Notes under the pieces: generated by a model | Told to the model about the DNA's origin: nothing | Databases searched by the model: none | What the model saw: the letters and a program-made list of their open reading frames with translations, nothing else | DNA from: Gamarada debralockiae | Taxonomy: Eukaryota > Ascomycota > Leotiomycetes > Helotiales > Hyphodiscaceae | Direction: 5' to 3' | NCBI GenBank assembly: GCA_002803225.1 | Contig: NXFV01001303.1 | Span: 24,572-88,571 of the forward strand | Length of the DNA: 64,000 nt | In this document: positions 11,401 to 24,973 of the stretch, piece after piece | Numbering within the stretch: position 1 is the stretch's first letter | Layout of the letters: each line of letters opens with the position of its first letter | Program-made: the position numbers and the translations under genes

Positions 11401-14400
11401 TCCATTTAGACCTGTAGGCTATTAGAGAAGAATAATCGAGGTTAACTTATATCTTGTAGGAGATGACCTTAGTACTAAAGATAATACTATCTAGGACGGA
11501 TTATATTATATCTTACGATGAAAAAATCAAAGAATCAATAGATAATCCCTATAAGTAATCTATATTATCTACAGTAGGTCAATAATCTAAGATCATCTTA
11601 GATCATCTTTTAACCTAATTATATTCGGTACTAAGGAAACCCACGTCAATTAGCTAGCGTTGGGGGTTCAATGGCACTACGCAGCACTTAGTTCCCCAAT
11701 CTATCTTTTTGTCTGCCTCGACAACTTCATTGTAATCCATCAATTTATATATATCTAATCTACAAAGTTGGAAAATATATCCAAGACAAATCCGCCAGCT
11801 ATTATTAATAGTAAGCCTATATTAGTAACTGTAGTAGATAACCTTAGTTCTAAGCATATACGCCGTAGCATTGAGCTACCTATTAATACTAGAGACGACT
11901 TTTATTATAGCGAAGTCAAGGGTAAGCTACCCTAAGTCAGGTTACTTAATATACAAGTGAGTCTATAATTAGATTTATTTTCTAAACTTCACCTTGACTT
12001 TAGAGCTATGTATATAGATTCGCCGCTAATTAGTATCCCTATAGAGAATGCCGACTAAAATACAACGAAACACTTCCTATCTACAAGCAGTATTAATATA
12101 GTAGACGAGTATATAAAGGATAGTAGGGAAAGACTATTATAGGTCCTCAAACTCCCGCGTCAAGCAATACCTAACTAGCTACGAATACAAGGGTAATGAT
12201 AGTCAATATTAAATGCGGCCGCCCAGAAGCAGAACCACTAATCCGCTTATCAGGTCCTGATAGTCGACAGTAGATAGAGGTTACTTGGGTAGAAAGTTCA
12301 ATAGTTAATATTAGACAGGGACAGATATCTGCAATAAGGGAGGAGCAAGATCTAAGGCAGATTGGGCAGCCTGGAGCCTAAGGTGACTACGGGCCGCCAA
12401 TGTCCATGATCGCGATAGAACACTCGATAGCAGCCAACTCATCCAGACAAGCCGTATGGGAAGCTGATCTAGCAGATAGCACGAGTATATCTCGATAAAG
12501 TCCCGTCATGGCAAACCAAGAGGGTTCTGAGAATATCGTTACTAGAAAGGTTATTAATATACTGCCTCTTACACTTGATACTTGCTAATGTTCTCACAGA
12601 GGGCTAATATAGTACTACTACCAGGCGCTATAGATAGCGTAAAACGAGCTCAACGAAACAGGGATAATAACAAGGTTAGGGATTGTATAATCATCTCTTC
12701 GGGACTGATTCCAGATCGTATTCAAACAGCAAAGGAAGCTGAGTATCCCAATTTAGCTTTAGTATCTGAGGTATCTACTTCGGAGGGAGATAGGCTAGTC
12801 TTTTAACCCTGTAATCAGATATCCGGCGAATCAGATAGCGCCTTAGAGAAGGTACAAAAGGCTTTAGTAGCAGTTAATATAATATTGATAGATATTACAG
12901 AAAGTAGTCGAACTAAGTCATCTTAAGATAATATACTGCCTGAATCAAAAATCAGATCAAATTATACGCACTAGTAGCCTTCTTCTAGTATCGAATACCC
13001 TAGGGGCTTCACAAATAAAAGGGATAGTGCTACGTTATCTACCTAATCAAGAAACTATCTAAATGATTTTTAATATACTCCTTATCCTATTAGGTTCTTA
13101 TATAACTCCTAAGAACCACTAAACCTAAGTAATAAACTAAGTTCCGAATAGGATTAATAGAGTTCGGCCACCTTATTAGCCTCTTATATAACTGAGTAAA
13201 ATCCGAGTTAAGTATAGAATACCGAAAGGCCTAGTAAGCCTGCGCAGAGTACCTTAGTAGTGGAATAAGATAGTCGTATATCAGTAATACGGGTCCTCAG
13301 AACCTTGACCATAGGAAATAGGCGATTAGTATTAATCGGCCTCTTACTACCTCCTATTGGTACTTATTACTTTAAAACCCCTAATAACGATGAGTTGAGA
13401 ATTATACCTCGATCTTCTGATTCAGTGTATTAATTAATAACTCTAGATACTAATTATCCTGATCTTCCTCGATCTCTCTATACATCTAACCAAATATCAA
13501 TACAAGACCTATATACTAGAAGTCAGCCATCTTAATTACAAAGTCTTAGCTCCTTAAATACCGCTATAGATAGTTATTAATTATAACGTCCCTACGCCAG
13601 CTATCTAACAGGCTCCCTAGACAAGTTAAGGGACTCTAAAAGAATATATACTTCATTGCCTAATATACTAATGCCAGCAACTGATTTTGGCAGTAGCTAC
13701 TAGGCACTACTTTACAAACCGCCGTCCTAGTAGAATAAGTCGGGTTAGGGTAATACTAGTGAATATTTAAGAGGCGAAGGCAATTCTTTAGTTAACTTTA
13801 ACTAACTACAGTTATTTATATATAGTGCAAACGCTAGAAAGCCTATCTCTTAAGGGGTAGGATCTAAACCTCGACTGTACCCTAATAGAGATAATTCTTA
13901 TATACTCTTATCTAGGTTCTTACTACGACTACAAAGCACTTTCTAACTACTAACTATAATATTTACGATAGAGGGTCAGATTATAAGCAGTTTACCTAAT
14001 ACTATAGTTCAGCTACTTTTTAAGACCTTTTCAAGGTATAGCCTCGTCCTTATACTAAAGGAAACGCCAAGCAGAGATAAATAGTACCCCGTGGATATTA
14101 TTATATTGTAATACTTATTGGACTTCTATAAATAGTATATAAGAGAAATAAGAACCTCTAATATATTAGTTCTCAAATTTAGTCTATTTGATACTATAGG
14201 GAAGCCTATAAAGGTCTTCTATATCCCAGGAGGTAATTTATATTGTTTTTAGATATTAAAATAATACTTATAGGACTTTTTTTAGGTAATATTAAATTTA
14301 AATAATAGACTAATCTCTTTTAAGGTCCTAGTAACTCTGTATATTACTAAAGAGGCTTTCCCTTATAGTTCAGTAGGTACTAAAGGGGCTATAAGCGCGA

Positions 14401-14700
14401 TAGCCTCTATACTTCCAGCAGGATACTCTATAACATCTAAGCTTAGAAATATCAGATTAGGTAATTCCTGGCCACCAGCTGTAATATGCCCTTAAGTTAA
14501 TAATAGATCTATACCTTATTATAATAAAGCTATAGCCTATCAGTTTCTCTTCCCTGCTCGTACCTAGATATACTTCTTACTAGTACAAACGACTCCTATT
14601 ACCTGTGTAACTCGGCCCCTAGAATATCCCGAATTACTTATAAATACTTTATCTCTAATTCATAGTACTTAGCCCCTAATAGACATTACTATATATATTC
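8485..14700. repeat. Long RIP-degraded element block
   Basis: The switch from normal composition to TA-rich, CA-poor sequence is abrupt near 8485. Stops are dense and mostly TAG or TAA. No transposon domain could be read with confidence. A less mutated patch at about 12180-12810 holds a 74-codon open frame (12582-12806) without recognisable features. It is likely a mosaic of nested old elements. Confidence 0.6.
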
Positions 14701-15125
14701 CCTAATAATACTAACTAGAGGCTCTCTAGCTACAGGGCTCAGGTAGCTAATAAACAGTAATAGCTCTACTACCTGCTCCTGAGATTATTATTAGGCTTTA
14801 AGTAGATAAGATAGGAAAGCTGAGCAATCTATATAATAAATTAGTCTTAAGACCTATGATTACGGCAATAGACTTCTTTACTTAGTTTATACGCTAAACA
14901 GGTCGTAGTAATATTAAAGGGCTACTATCTTTGAGATTCACCTTTAAAGACGTGATGCTAATCCCTATGTAGAGCGCGATTGCGCAAACTGACAGGTATT
15001 ATTTTAATTTAATAAGAAAGGATATTAAGACCTAGTCTAAAAAGATATAGTTGTATATACTGAACTTGAAAGAGTTTACTGTTTTAGTGACTAATCCGGA
15101 GTAGGTCTCTAAAGAGGAGGATTAG
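14700..15125 (+). pseudogene. RIP-degraded plus-strand coding relic, C-terminal end
   Basis: One plus-strand frame stays protein-like for about 400 bases if TAG/TAA is read as former Gln. Legible pieces include FKDVMLIP, AQTDRYYFNLIRKDI and LKEFTVLVTNPE, ending near an acidic tail at about 15120. I do not recognise the family. It converges on the minus-strand JmjC relic that follows, and both may belong to the same multi-copy element. Confidence 0.35.
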
Positions 15126-15999
15126 TGACTTCTATTTTAAGTAATATGAGATTATAAAGGGTTAGACTTATAAAGCTATTGATTTTTGATATAGGATAGT
15201 AGTATTCTCAGGCAGGACGAAAGGCTACTATACTATAGTTGAGTAGTTCCTCTGAAGTTGGCGGATTTAATATATTAATAGTCTTATTAATTAAAATTTA
15301 AATCTACTGCATAGGGTAATACTACTTTATTAAATACCCTAGCCAGGTAGACTACATAGTAGTAGGCATAAAAGGAACCGAATCTTCTACCTTCCTCTCC
15401 TATAAACTTCTATCTTACTTCTTAGGGTTTAGAGTTTACAATACTAGCCCGTATATAGTTAAGACGAACAGTTTAGTAGAGTTGAACGTCTGCTAACTAT
15501 AGACGTTATAAGAGTATACTTTTCCTTGTCCCTATAAGAAATCCTGTCTATAAGAAGCAGTTATTTCACTGTAATATATTATATCCTTAACTATAATAAG
15601 TATTTACCTCTACTACTTTAATATCTTTATTATACGGAACTCAGTAGAAGGGTTATATAAGTTATTAATCTTCTTAACCTAATTATCTATTTCTCTTAAG
15701 TAAATTTAGACGATAGGCTTATTACTGAAATCAGGTCTTCTGAACTCTATAGCCTAGCTATCCTTATAAGTATCTAAAGGTATGAATTCTTCTAGAAGTT
15801 CCCCTAGGATTTGACCTTTTAAGTATATTATACTAATTATACGAACGCCTTACCCTTTTCCCGCTTCGTTTGTGATTTGTAGTTTATTTTTAGGTAAACA
15901 AGTATTAATATAATTATATTCTTTTTTATTGTATAGATTATATAGCTTTTCAGAAGAGGGAACCTAGGTAAGATTCTATAGCTAATCCTAAGGCTAAAA

Positions 16000-18162
16000 A
16001 TCCAGCTTAGGCTAGTTATATTTTCCTAACTTAAACTTATTTACCTCTATAAGTTAAAACTCCTCTGTAAAGATAGCTAGTTTTCCTATAGGTAATTAAG
16101 TAATTATTTAGGGATCCTTACTCTCCTATCTAAATTCAGGAACTTCTGTATTATTCTAAATTAATATTATGAAGGTATGTCCTATCTAGTATATAAACAC
16201 TATAAATTTATTAGAGTATAGAAAAGAATAAAATAATAGGATATTATTATAAGATAGTTCGAAATATATATGGCTAGATATTATCCGAGGGTTTTCTTTA
16301 TCTTCCTGGTTTAGTAGAATAAGATATAAGAGGCTATCGAAACTACTATATACCCTTTTCTATTTCTGGCTATCTCTAAGGTAATTATATAACTTCGTAC
16401 GTTTAGGCCTCGTGTTCTCCTACTTAAGGTTATTTATAAGGTTATTAATAGCTGTTAGATCCGCAGACATACGGTTATTCTTTCCTTCGTCTATGATTCC
16501 TACTAGCTTAACCTTTGCGAAGTGTTCAAAGAACTCTATAAACAGTGATCTTTTCTCTAAAATACTAAGGACTTGTATAAGTTGCACGGCATTAATCCTA
16601 TCCTTATTTGTCTCAAAGAATAGTCTTAATTGATCTCTCTAGCTACGAATCAGAGAGCACAAGTAGTAAAAGGCCTCCCTCCTACAAACTACTTTAAAGA
16701 GACTATCTATTTAGAGTAAAACTCAAGGCTTCTTTAAGAGACGTTCAGCCAGTAAAGCTTTTCTTTTTGTCCTAGTAATATTCAACTGAATAGGCGTAAG
16801 TTTCTCCGGCTACGAACGTATCCTTTTGTTTCCTTAAACCTCGACTAGTAGTCCTTCCTTACAAAGTCGGAAGTAAGCTTTTATCAAGGTATATAGACTA
16901 TAGCTTATTCCGTAAAACTAGTAATCTTAAGAAATATCTAGTAAAGAACTATATAAAATATTAATTACAAGAGTATAGTTACTATCTATATTCCCAGCCT
17001 TATGAATAGTTCCCCGCAGTATTACTATAGCTTCTCCTAGTATATAATAGTCAAGAGAATACCTAATACTCTACTTATCTAGTTTACTTAGGGGGATAAT
17101 ATAGCTTAGATAGTAAAGAGCTTAGGAATAATATCCTATTTCTAGAAATTCATAATATATATAGTGCTCTAGTTCTTTCTTATAAGCTAGTTTGATAAAA
17201 AGCTAGAGTTTGATCGCGCTGTCCTATAGGATATTTATTAAGCCGAGATTAGTATCTTTGCTATAGTAAATAGAAAAGGATATTCCAGGGTATAAGTAAG
17301 TATATATTATCCCGACTCCGTGGATCTCTCGACTACTAATCCATTCTAATTGTTTTCCTAGGCTTAGTTTAATATCTAGAAAGAGAGAATCCCTGATAAT
17401 ATAGTATATATTTAGCAGGGGATCTTTTAGTATACTTTCCTAGAACTCTTTTAGTTTACTTCGTGACTAAGATCTTTGACTTTAAGGAAATAGTAAGCTA
17501 GATAATAGGACTTCTCACTTAGGCCCTCTAGTTAGTATAACGAACCCTTGAGAATCCTAATAGTAAGAGAAGTTTATATAATAGTCTTTCTCTAGCTAAC
17601 TAAGAGAGGCTTCTTCTATAGTAAGAGGTAGGAGGTCTTTGACTATAAGCTTAAAATAGCCTATTTCTTATATACTTAAGTTAGAAGAAAATTTCTCGAA
17701 TTTCGTTTTATTTAAGTTTTTACTAATATCTTTATACTTATAATGAAATATTAGTACAGTTTTATCAAGCTTATGTACTATGATATTCTGGTCTAGAGCT
17801 ATAGTAGCAGATAGGTACTCTAATACATTAATATCCGCTAGTTCTTACTATCTACTTCTAGGGATAGTTAGAGACGCCTGCTTAATCTTATGCTGATTAT
17901 TCCTTGCTAACGTATTACTTTGCAAATAGCTACTCTTAGTGGATATACGTGTACTAAGCGCCTCTATAATACTCCTTAATTTTATTGAAATTTCATTAAA
18001 ATACTAGAAAATCTCCTTAACCTAAGGCGGCTGTTTACTTCGGATCTTAGTAGGTATAGGATGGCGCTACTTACTACAGTCTTTAGTAAGAGACTCTCTA
18101 ATAGTATTGAATACATTACTTAACTCGTCGAGTTGTTTCTCGAGAGTTTGGACTTTCTGCAT
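16000..18162 (-). pseudogene. RIP-degraded JmjC-domain protein gene
   Basis: The minus-strand frame opens at ATG 18162 with a coiled-coil-like start (VQTLEKQLDEL) and stays in one frame for about 2 kb. It is broken almost only by TAG/TAA where Gln or Trp fits. At about 17,330-16,900 it resembles a JmjC (cupin) core: an EIHGVGIIYTYLYPG segment, then KDTNLGLINIL in the region of the first metal-binding motif, then LGEAIVIL-x-G-T-I-H with the distal His at about 17,004, then NIDSNYTLVINILYSS. JmjC proteins are Fe(II)/2-oxoglutarate dioxygenases, often histone demethylases. This copy cannot be functional. A further C-terminal region (RREAFYYLCSLIRS, LRLFFETNKDRIN) runs to about 16.4 kb, with weaker traces down to 16.0 kb and possibly 15.15 kb. 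RIP acts on repeats, so this gene was probably part of a multi-copy family. Confidence 0.6.
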
Positions 18163-18389
18163 AAGATCTTATATTATAAAATCTCAAAGAAACACAAAGA
18201 TAGATCAGAGTTTGCTTTATTTATTCTAATATAGTAGCAAGCGATCCTGTAAAGCGTTGGCTGGCACGTGCCTAGAACTGCTTGAACAATTTTAGATTAG
18301 ACTCTCGGCTGATCCACGGAAACTTTGTGTAAATAACTCTAGTAAAAGAAAGATCTCACAGTAGAATAGAACACCCCCTCACAGAGCTT
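18163..18389. other. Spacer between divergent degraded genes
   Basis: This short interval separates the divergent starts of the minus-strand JmjC relic and a plus-strand fragment. It contains a less mutated segment near 18240-18330. No promoter element can be named. Confidence 0.3.
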
Positions 18390-18740
18390 AGCAGAGAGAA
18401 TAGCGCTAGGGAGGAGGAACTACGACGATATAAAGCAGCTCAAAAACAATCGCAACAGAAAATTCTTATCGAGTACATCGAAGCTTGTCACGCCTCTGCG
18501 CTTGAAGTTATCATCAACAAGACCCCGATGACGTATAGTGCACCACAAAACCCGCTGGTCAGCCGTTTCTATAACGCATTGTACTATAGGCACCGTTTTT
18601 CGATATAGAAAGAGGAGGCCTGGGAGAAGCTCTCGATCAATACAGATTTTCTCTCTCCATACATCAATCCGTCTATGTATCAGCGGGAATATATCCAGAG
18701 ATCTACAAGAAACAGAAGGAGAAGGAGAAGAGAAAAGCTT
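18390..18740 (+). pseudogene. Fragment of unknown multi-copy fungal protein
   Basis: A mildly mutated plus-strand frame reads EELRRYKAAQKQSQQKILIE, then YIEACHAS, and later KEEAWEKLSINTDFLS. There is one in-frame TAG (after RHRFSI) where Trp or Gln would fit. The arrangement of a charged helix, then an E-x-C-H motif, then a Trp-containing segment recalls a dispersed fungal family of unknown function that I cannot name precisely. The 3' end runs into Pro-rich low-complexity sequence (18810-18945). The assignment is tentative. Confidence 0.3.
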
Positions 18741-18804
18741 TAAGCCTTGGCTTTGGCGAACAGACGATTGCGGTTACTGCAGGCCACGGCTCAGGCTATA
18801 ACGT

Positions 18805-18945
18805 CTGAACTCCAACATCAACCTTCTTCACCACTACTACCACCACCACCACTACCGCCAACGTTAGCGTCCCTCCTCGAACCCCAACATCGACCTCCTC
18901 CTCCTCCTTTACCCTACTACTATTATCCGTGTCCTTCCCTCTAAT
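18805..18945 (+). repeat. Pro/Ser-coding low-complexity CCN tract
   Basis: Imperfect CTACCACCACCA and CCTCCTCCTCC triplet repeats run through this stretch, encoding mostly Pro, Leu and Ser in one plus frame. It is probably the disordered tail of the preceding fragment, or simple microsatellite expansion. Confidence 0.6.
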
Positions 18946-18949
18946 ACTA

Positions 18950-20960
18950 ATAACAAACTTCTCTACCCCTGCTATCCTGTCTTTCTCGTTATCTGCCTTC
19001 TCCTCGTTAAACTCCGATATTTACTTTCTCCTCTCCCGGTAGAATACCTTTATAATAGATAATACTCTACTTAATATACTATATACTTTCTTCTTGCATT
19101 ATAATTCGAAACCCTCTAGAAAGTACAATCTTTCGTCCTAATTCTCTAGTAGTAGAGATAGTATAGATAGGATAGCTAGGATTTTCGACTATAAAGCTTA
19201 GTATATATATTTATAAAAGTCAGTTGACTACTTGTTCTATTTATACTCTTTATTAACGTGTATAAAGCACTGATCGAGAACTGCAAGTTATTTGAGTACG
19301 AGATTCAAGTTGCCTGTTCTAAATACGTCCTTAATAGGATTAATGATCGAAGCTAAGGCGACCTATAGTAAGAAGGGTAGATTAGATAGGCCGCTAGTAA
19401 TAACCTAGAGAGCTATTAGGGTGTACTGAGACTGTAATATCTAATTCTGTTAGTAGTCTATCTTTATAGAACATTGTTTTCTGACCTTTTCGATATTACT
19501 ATAAGTATATCTTATCTTTAGACTATCTCAGATTATTGTTTAGAGGCTATTACATATATTATATAAGGAGTCAAGTAATCTTTCAGCAAAGATAGCCTTA
19601 TACCTAAGCGCGTACTTTACCTAGTCGAATAAAGGGACCCGAAAGATAGTACGAGAGATAGTAGTATAGAACTAGTCTGTAATTTCATAAGGATCCTCTG
19701 ATAGAGGTAGTTGCTAATTCTAGTCCTATGGGCTACTATACCCTAATAGAAGTCGAAGTACTTGCCAGAGCTTATTAGCCTTGAAACTATCTATTAATAT
19801 TAATATGTCTGCTCGCTACTCTTCAGAGGTATCTTATTATCTGTAGTAGAGTATAAAGAGTATATCGAGATTAGAACATACTATTAACTAGTCTATTAGA
19901 GCTATTTTATCTAGAAAGGGAATAAGTGAGTAGATAAGTTCAATGTTACGGGTATCAGTAGTAGTTGTTAGCTTACACTAGGCTTTTAGCTCCTACTATC
20001 TGGATTTAAGTACCTCCTAGCAAGACGCTCCTAGTCCTATATTAATAAAGGACTAGGAGATAGAATAACTATAGTAAATAGGAAGGCTGAAATTCTATTA
20101 GGGTAGAATAAGACTAGGGGCTTAGGTAATAGAAAAAGTTCTTAGAAGTAGTTATATTTAGAAGATCTATTAGAGAGTAATAAGAGATAGAAGAGGAGAA
20201 GGGGTAGGCTATACATACTTATCTATTAGCGTTCTATTAATAAGTATCCTCGTATCTATACCTTAGAAGGGATCACTACTAGCTAGATAGTATTTACTGA
20301 AGTAGTATATAGTAGCTATCTCTACTATCTTAGCTAGTATAATTAGAATCCTTAGAGAGTTTCCTTTAAATAAATAGATTAGTCCCGTACCTAAATACTT
20401 TCTCAACTAAGTAGTAGAGATTATCCCCCTCCTGTTTATCTGAGATTCTCTTCTCCTAGTCCTAATAAAGTCTCCTTAATATTCTCTCCTCTTTACCTAT
20501 AGCTATATAACTTTACCTCTGCTTATTAGTAAACTACCTAGTTAAAGTCAGATTACCGAGCTAATAAATTTCGAGATTACTTAGTAGAGTTATCTTATTT
20601 CTATTTCTAGTAATATATAACTTAGATAATCTAAAGGAAAGGATATTAAAAACTTCTCTAAGGGTCCTCACGAGGGGCGTATAACCTTGGCCAGCTACGG
20701 ATAGGTAGAGCGTATATTCCTGCTCCCGCTAGCTATTATACCTATATCAACGATAGCTGATTCAGTGGGCTGTATAGGCACGGTATTAGGTATCAGGGCT
20801 AAATCTACCTTAGTCTCGTCCAAAAGAAGTTGGTCTGGCTAGCTATCCTAAGTCTGCGAATGAGGACCAAGGCATGCAAATCAGTCATATTGGCGGAGAA
20901 CTCCTCAAACTAGCTAGGGTAACGATATATAAACTATTTTAGGAATCAAAGCTAAAGAGG
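18950..20960 (-). repeat. RIP-degraded element with minus-strand coding trace
   Basis: The composition is RIP-like. On the minus strand from about 20,830 a frame reads LLLDETKVDLALIPNTVPIQ, then AIVDIGIIASGSRN and YPxLAKVIRPS, again with TAG as the usual interruption. The polarity suggests a gene starting near 20.9 kb and running left. The family is not recognised; a retroelement gag is possible but not shown. Confidence 0.4.
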
Positions 20961-21600
20961 CGTACAAGCATAGCGTCTTCTGGCCACGAACAAGAATACA
21001 AGACAAGAGAACACAATAACGAAGCAGGAAGGTTGAAGAGCACTAAGAAATAATTAAGCCATTTCCCCTACTTATCTCATACTTATCTAACGCTGAAAGT
21101 ATATAGTACTATAGGAAGATAAGAGCTCAACACAAGGTACATTCAGCAAAAAAGGTGTACAGCACCGGCTTTATACGTTAAGTACAGTAGCTACTACATA
21201 TGATTACATAACTATAAACAGTGAGACCCCATCCCGTGAAGAGCATAAAGATCAACACAGCCGAATTCTAAACGGCATAACAATAAATTTACACTTCTAT
21301 AAGCGCTGTTTATAAGCCACTTTGAGAGGACGGGCGCGCCGAGTGACGCGTAGTCGTATGGCAGACGAGGTCAAGAAATAGTTTCTGCAGGGAAAGTGAA
21401 GTAGGCGGAAGCAAGGTCAAAAATAGATTCTACTGCGGGGCTGAGGCGTGGATATACAGTAATATTCTCAAGTGACGAATTATTAGTTTATATCTAGTTA
21501 TCTGTGAATTTGAGCACAATTTTTGGCAGCCTAGCTGAGAAAGGGGTAGTCACGTGAAAGCTCTAATCTGCGATTCCCTTTCTGTAGGAGGACTATATAG
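20961..21600. other. Less mutated spacer between RIP blocks
   Basis: CA/TG content partly recovers and GC-rich patches appear (for example 21330-21380, with GGGCGCGCC). No open frame, tRNA or terminal repeat could be supported. Confidence 0.35.
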
Positions 21601-23205
21601 CTATACTCCTTAGCATCTTAGGCTACCCCCTGGCTAGCAGGAATCGCTGAGCAATAGTCAACCTTATATATTATACAGATACAATGGCGGAGACACTAGT
21701 ACGTGAGAGGATAATATTGTATTCGATACGTTTAGTGATAAGAGACTTAGGCAGTAAGTCCGAGGTAATTAATCAGGACGCCAAGCTAAGTAGCTTATAT
21801 ACGTATAACCTTCCTTAGTTATAATTTATGATTAGCTTTAGGCATAGCATTAGTGGATACAGTTAAAATAGTATACTTCCGAGCGAGGGGATACTGCTAA
21901 GGAGGCCCTCAACTTGATCTATACCTGGATAAGTAAGGACTGCACCTGCGCAATAAGACACAGTATTACAAGGGCTGAATATTTGCTTAGGGGGTAGAAG
22001 ACAGACTTGATCCTTGTATCTAAGGACACTAGATATAAAAGAGAGCTAAGTACTCTTTTACCCTCTACGACCTTATCTACTGCTATTTCTATACTATACT
22101 ATCTCCCCTACTATCTCATCCTCTAAATTTTATACAGTAGGTGGCTATATAGCTAAAAGAAGAGTATATATATTAACTGGATAAGACTATATAATTAACT
22201 ACTTCTTAGGGTATAGAGGCTATAACCGAAGTAGGAGAAGATATAGTAGTAGCTACTAATTTATAAGTAAATAATTTCTCTTACTATTCTATATTATTAC
22301 CTATACTAAGAGTATTCCTCTATAGGCTTTAAGATCTTTCTAGAGAGTTATCTATATTTAGGGAATCTATTAACCCAGTGACTAAAACTATACACTATGC
22401 ATTTATCTGTATTCTTAGATCTAATAAAGCCTAGAGCTCTACACGAGTACTATATCTCGGCGAAGATACTAGAATAACTTAACTCTAACATAAGTCTATA
22501 TATCCGATTAAGAATTTCAACTAACTTCTTTAGAATTTAATAATATAATTCGAGAAATAGCCGCGAAGCCTCTACTAACCTCGACTGGGTTTTTACTCTA
22601 GCTCTATAGATTTCTCCTATTGATAATAAGAAGTTAGATTTATTAGTATAGCTACTAATATAAGCTATTCCTTAGCTAATACTTATATAGAGATAACTAG
22701 CGAGCTTCTAATAGACAAAGGGAAAGCTTAGGTAGAAAACGAGTAACTAGAAGTAGAGAGTAAACGAATCCACAGTAAGTTCTACTTTCTATTAATTACT
22801 AGTAAGTATTATGTATACTCGGCTAATACGTGGAACAGAACGTATCAGCTTACTTCTTAAGGAGAATAATAAGCTAGATAGTATACGCCCTATTCTCTGA
22901 AACTTCTTCCTTAGCTAGGAGTTAATTCGTTCTGCAGACAATGTGATTTAGCTCTACTATAAGAAGTAAGAACTTATTAGTAAGGCTACTTTATATTACT
23001 AAATTACTATTACTGAATCCTATATAGTCGGAAATATAGATCTTCATAAGGCTATTAACAGGCTAGAACAAGATCTTGTAAACATAAGAAAAGAGAGAGA
23101 CTAGTTGAAAAGGAAGCTGGAAGAGGCATAGATTCCGCTTGTATCTATAGCCGAATTAGATAGGGAAGGTCAGCCTAAGAAAAGAAGCCGTAAGAACTAA
23201 TATTT
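21601..23205 (+). repeat. RIP-degraded element, plus-strand coiled-coil C-terminus
   Basis: The block is TA-rich. At about 22,920-23,202 a plus-strand frame stays legible: IVGNIDLHKAINRLEQDLVN, then IRKERD, LKRKLEEA, SIAELDREGQPKKRSRKN and a stop. Its only internal interruptions are TAG/TAA at likely Gln positions. A basic C-terminus after a coiled coil is seen in several fungal DNA transposase families (pogo/DDE_1 type), but no catalytic motif was found, so the element class is open. Confidence 0.4.
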
Positions 23206-24650
23206 ATATGTTATTGGCTGAATTAGGTAATTTAGTACTAGTTCTAGAGGTTAGGAAGCAGGGTACAATCTAGACGGATGTTTTTATTATTCTCAAACAC
23301 ACGAGTTCTTTGTAGAATTAGAAAACATCATTAAGGATAAAGCGTATTATACAGTTAATTTCTTCTATCACTGCTCCTTCCCTTGGTCAAGCGCCATCTA
23401 GTCTCTCGGAAGTAACCCTTCTTACATCTGAAGGATCATGTTAGATTTTTTTACGACTATGTCTTCCCGCAGCAATATGTTGTATCCTCCGACATTGCCT
23501 CGCTATCATTAAGCAGCCCGCATCCATTTGCAGACTGGAGGCCTGGAAAAGTACGTATTTGTGACCGTCGCGCACCAACCACTTACACCTGGGAAACACG
23601 AGCTGATAATCACGAATGACCTCGGCGAGAAAATTGATACTGAGTAAACAACTATGTGATGGTGATTTGAAAAAGCATATACATCGGGTACATGATAGGA
23701 GTTGATTAACGAACAACCAGTCATCCGTTCCGACTCGTGAGCCGCCGCATAGGGAACACAGTTCATCTATCGCAGAAGATTCCCGGAAGGGAAGAAGGCT
23801 TTACAATAGATTGAATAGTAAAGGTAGGACAAAGCCTTCTATTATAAGTAAAACGGGGGTTTTTATCCCCTAATGAATCACCGAAGCTCTACCTCAAGAG
23901 CGTATACTTAATAGCATCGATCTAGTCTACTTCAGAAGTTCCTTAAGGAATTATTCGAAGTTACTATTAAGGTGTTCGAACTCCGTTAGAAGCACGATAG
24001 CACCGATAAATATGACTCTCTCCTATGCCTCTAACGTTCTCAGCTTTATCGATAAGGCCTTCTCGGCTTCCTCTAGTATATACCTAATACCGAAATCCGG
24101 ATACTACTCCTTAAAGACCTCCTTAGTACCCTTTAGAGCTTGAATCCGCTTGACTATACTAACCGGAAAAAGCCTAGCAAGGTATCTCGAGAGCTCTATC
24201 GCAGAGTATCCGCAGTACTTCTTAACCAAGGGTTTATTTATTATCTCGAAAGTATTATATACAATATATCTAAGAAAAGCATTACGAAGACACGGCATAA
24301 TCTTCTTTATATCGCCTCTACCTCTAGCTATAATATCTTTATATACCCTAAGTATAGTTTAAAACTCGTTAAACGTAGCAAGCTTTTCTAGCTCTTGATT
24401 CGATGCTATTATACGAGCGAGTCGAAGAGGTCTTCAGTTATCGACAGTAAGGTTCGCTACGAAGTACTATGCTAAGTACGGTATAAAAGAGAAGTACTGG
24501 TTTTTAGTTTGATGTACTAGGATATAATAAGAAGGTTAGGCAATACTACGGGTACGGTTGTCAATTTACAGTGAATTAAGATGTTTAGGTGTCAGAAGGA
24601 GTACATTAGTGGTTTGATTAGCAGCTTGATTACAGGTCCCACAGTTGATT
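23206..24650. repeat. Mixed RIP block with short normal-composition island
   Basis: About 23,390-23,790 has normal CA/TG content and two overlapping minus-strand open frames (to 91 codons) with no recognisable features. From about 23,800 to 24,650 the sequence is again RIP-like. No gene is supported. Confidence 0.4.
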
Positions 24651-24973
24651 CCCTTTAGTGGTCGCCGGGAGATCCTATTACCGGCACACCGCCCCTGTAC
24701 CTTTTCAAATCGGAGTTAGGGAAGTGGATTCGAATTCAAGACGGCCGGGAGGCTCGAAGTCAACTAATCCTATTCTCCTGAAAAAATCACCCCCACCTGC
24801 CCGTCAATGCATGCGTAGTCGGAAATCGGATCTAACAAAAGAACCTATGGTGGGGTGGGATGCTGATCTGAGTAATCTTAGAATCTCGAGTTTTCGCCAA
24901 CTTCTTCTCTTCAATACACTAATTATGTGGCCACAAATATTTGGCCTCTTTTCTCTTTGACATCGCTCTTGAG

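Noticed and set aside
12582..12806. 74-codon ATG frame in a RIP block
   Set aside because: Short, without motif, and flanked by unreadable sequence; kept only as part of the block description.
8485..24650. Starship element with a DUF3435 tyrosine recombinase captain
   Set aside because: No DUF3435 signature could be read on either strand, and no boundary repeats were found, so the idea is unsupported.
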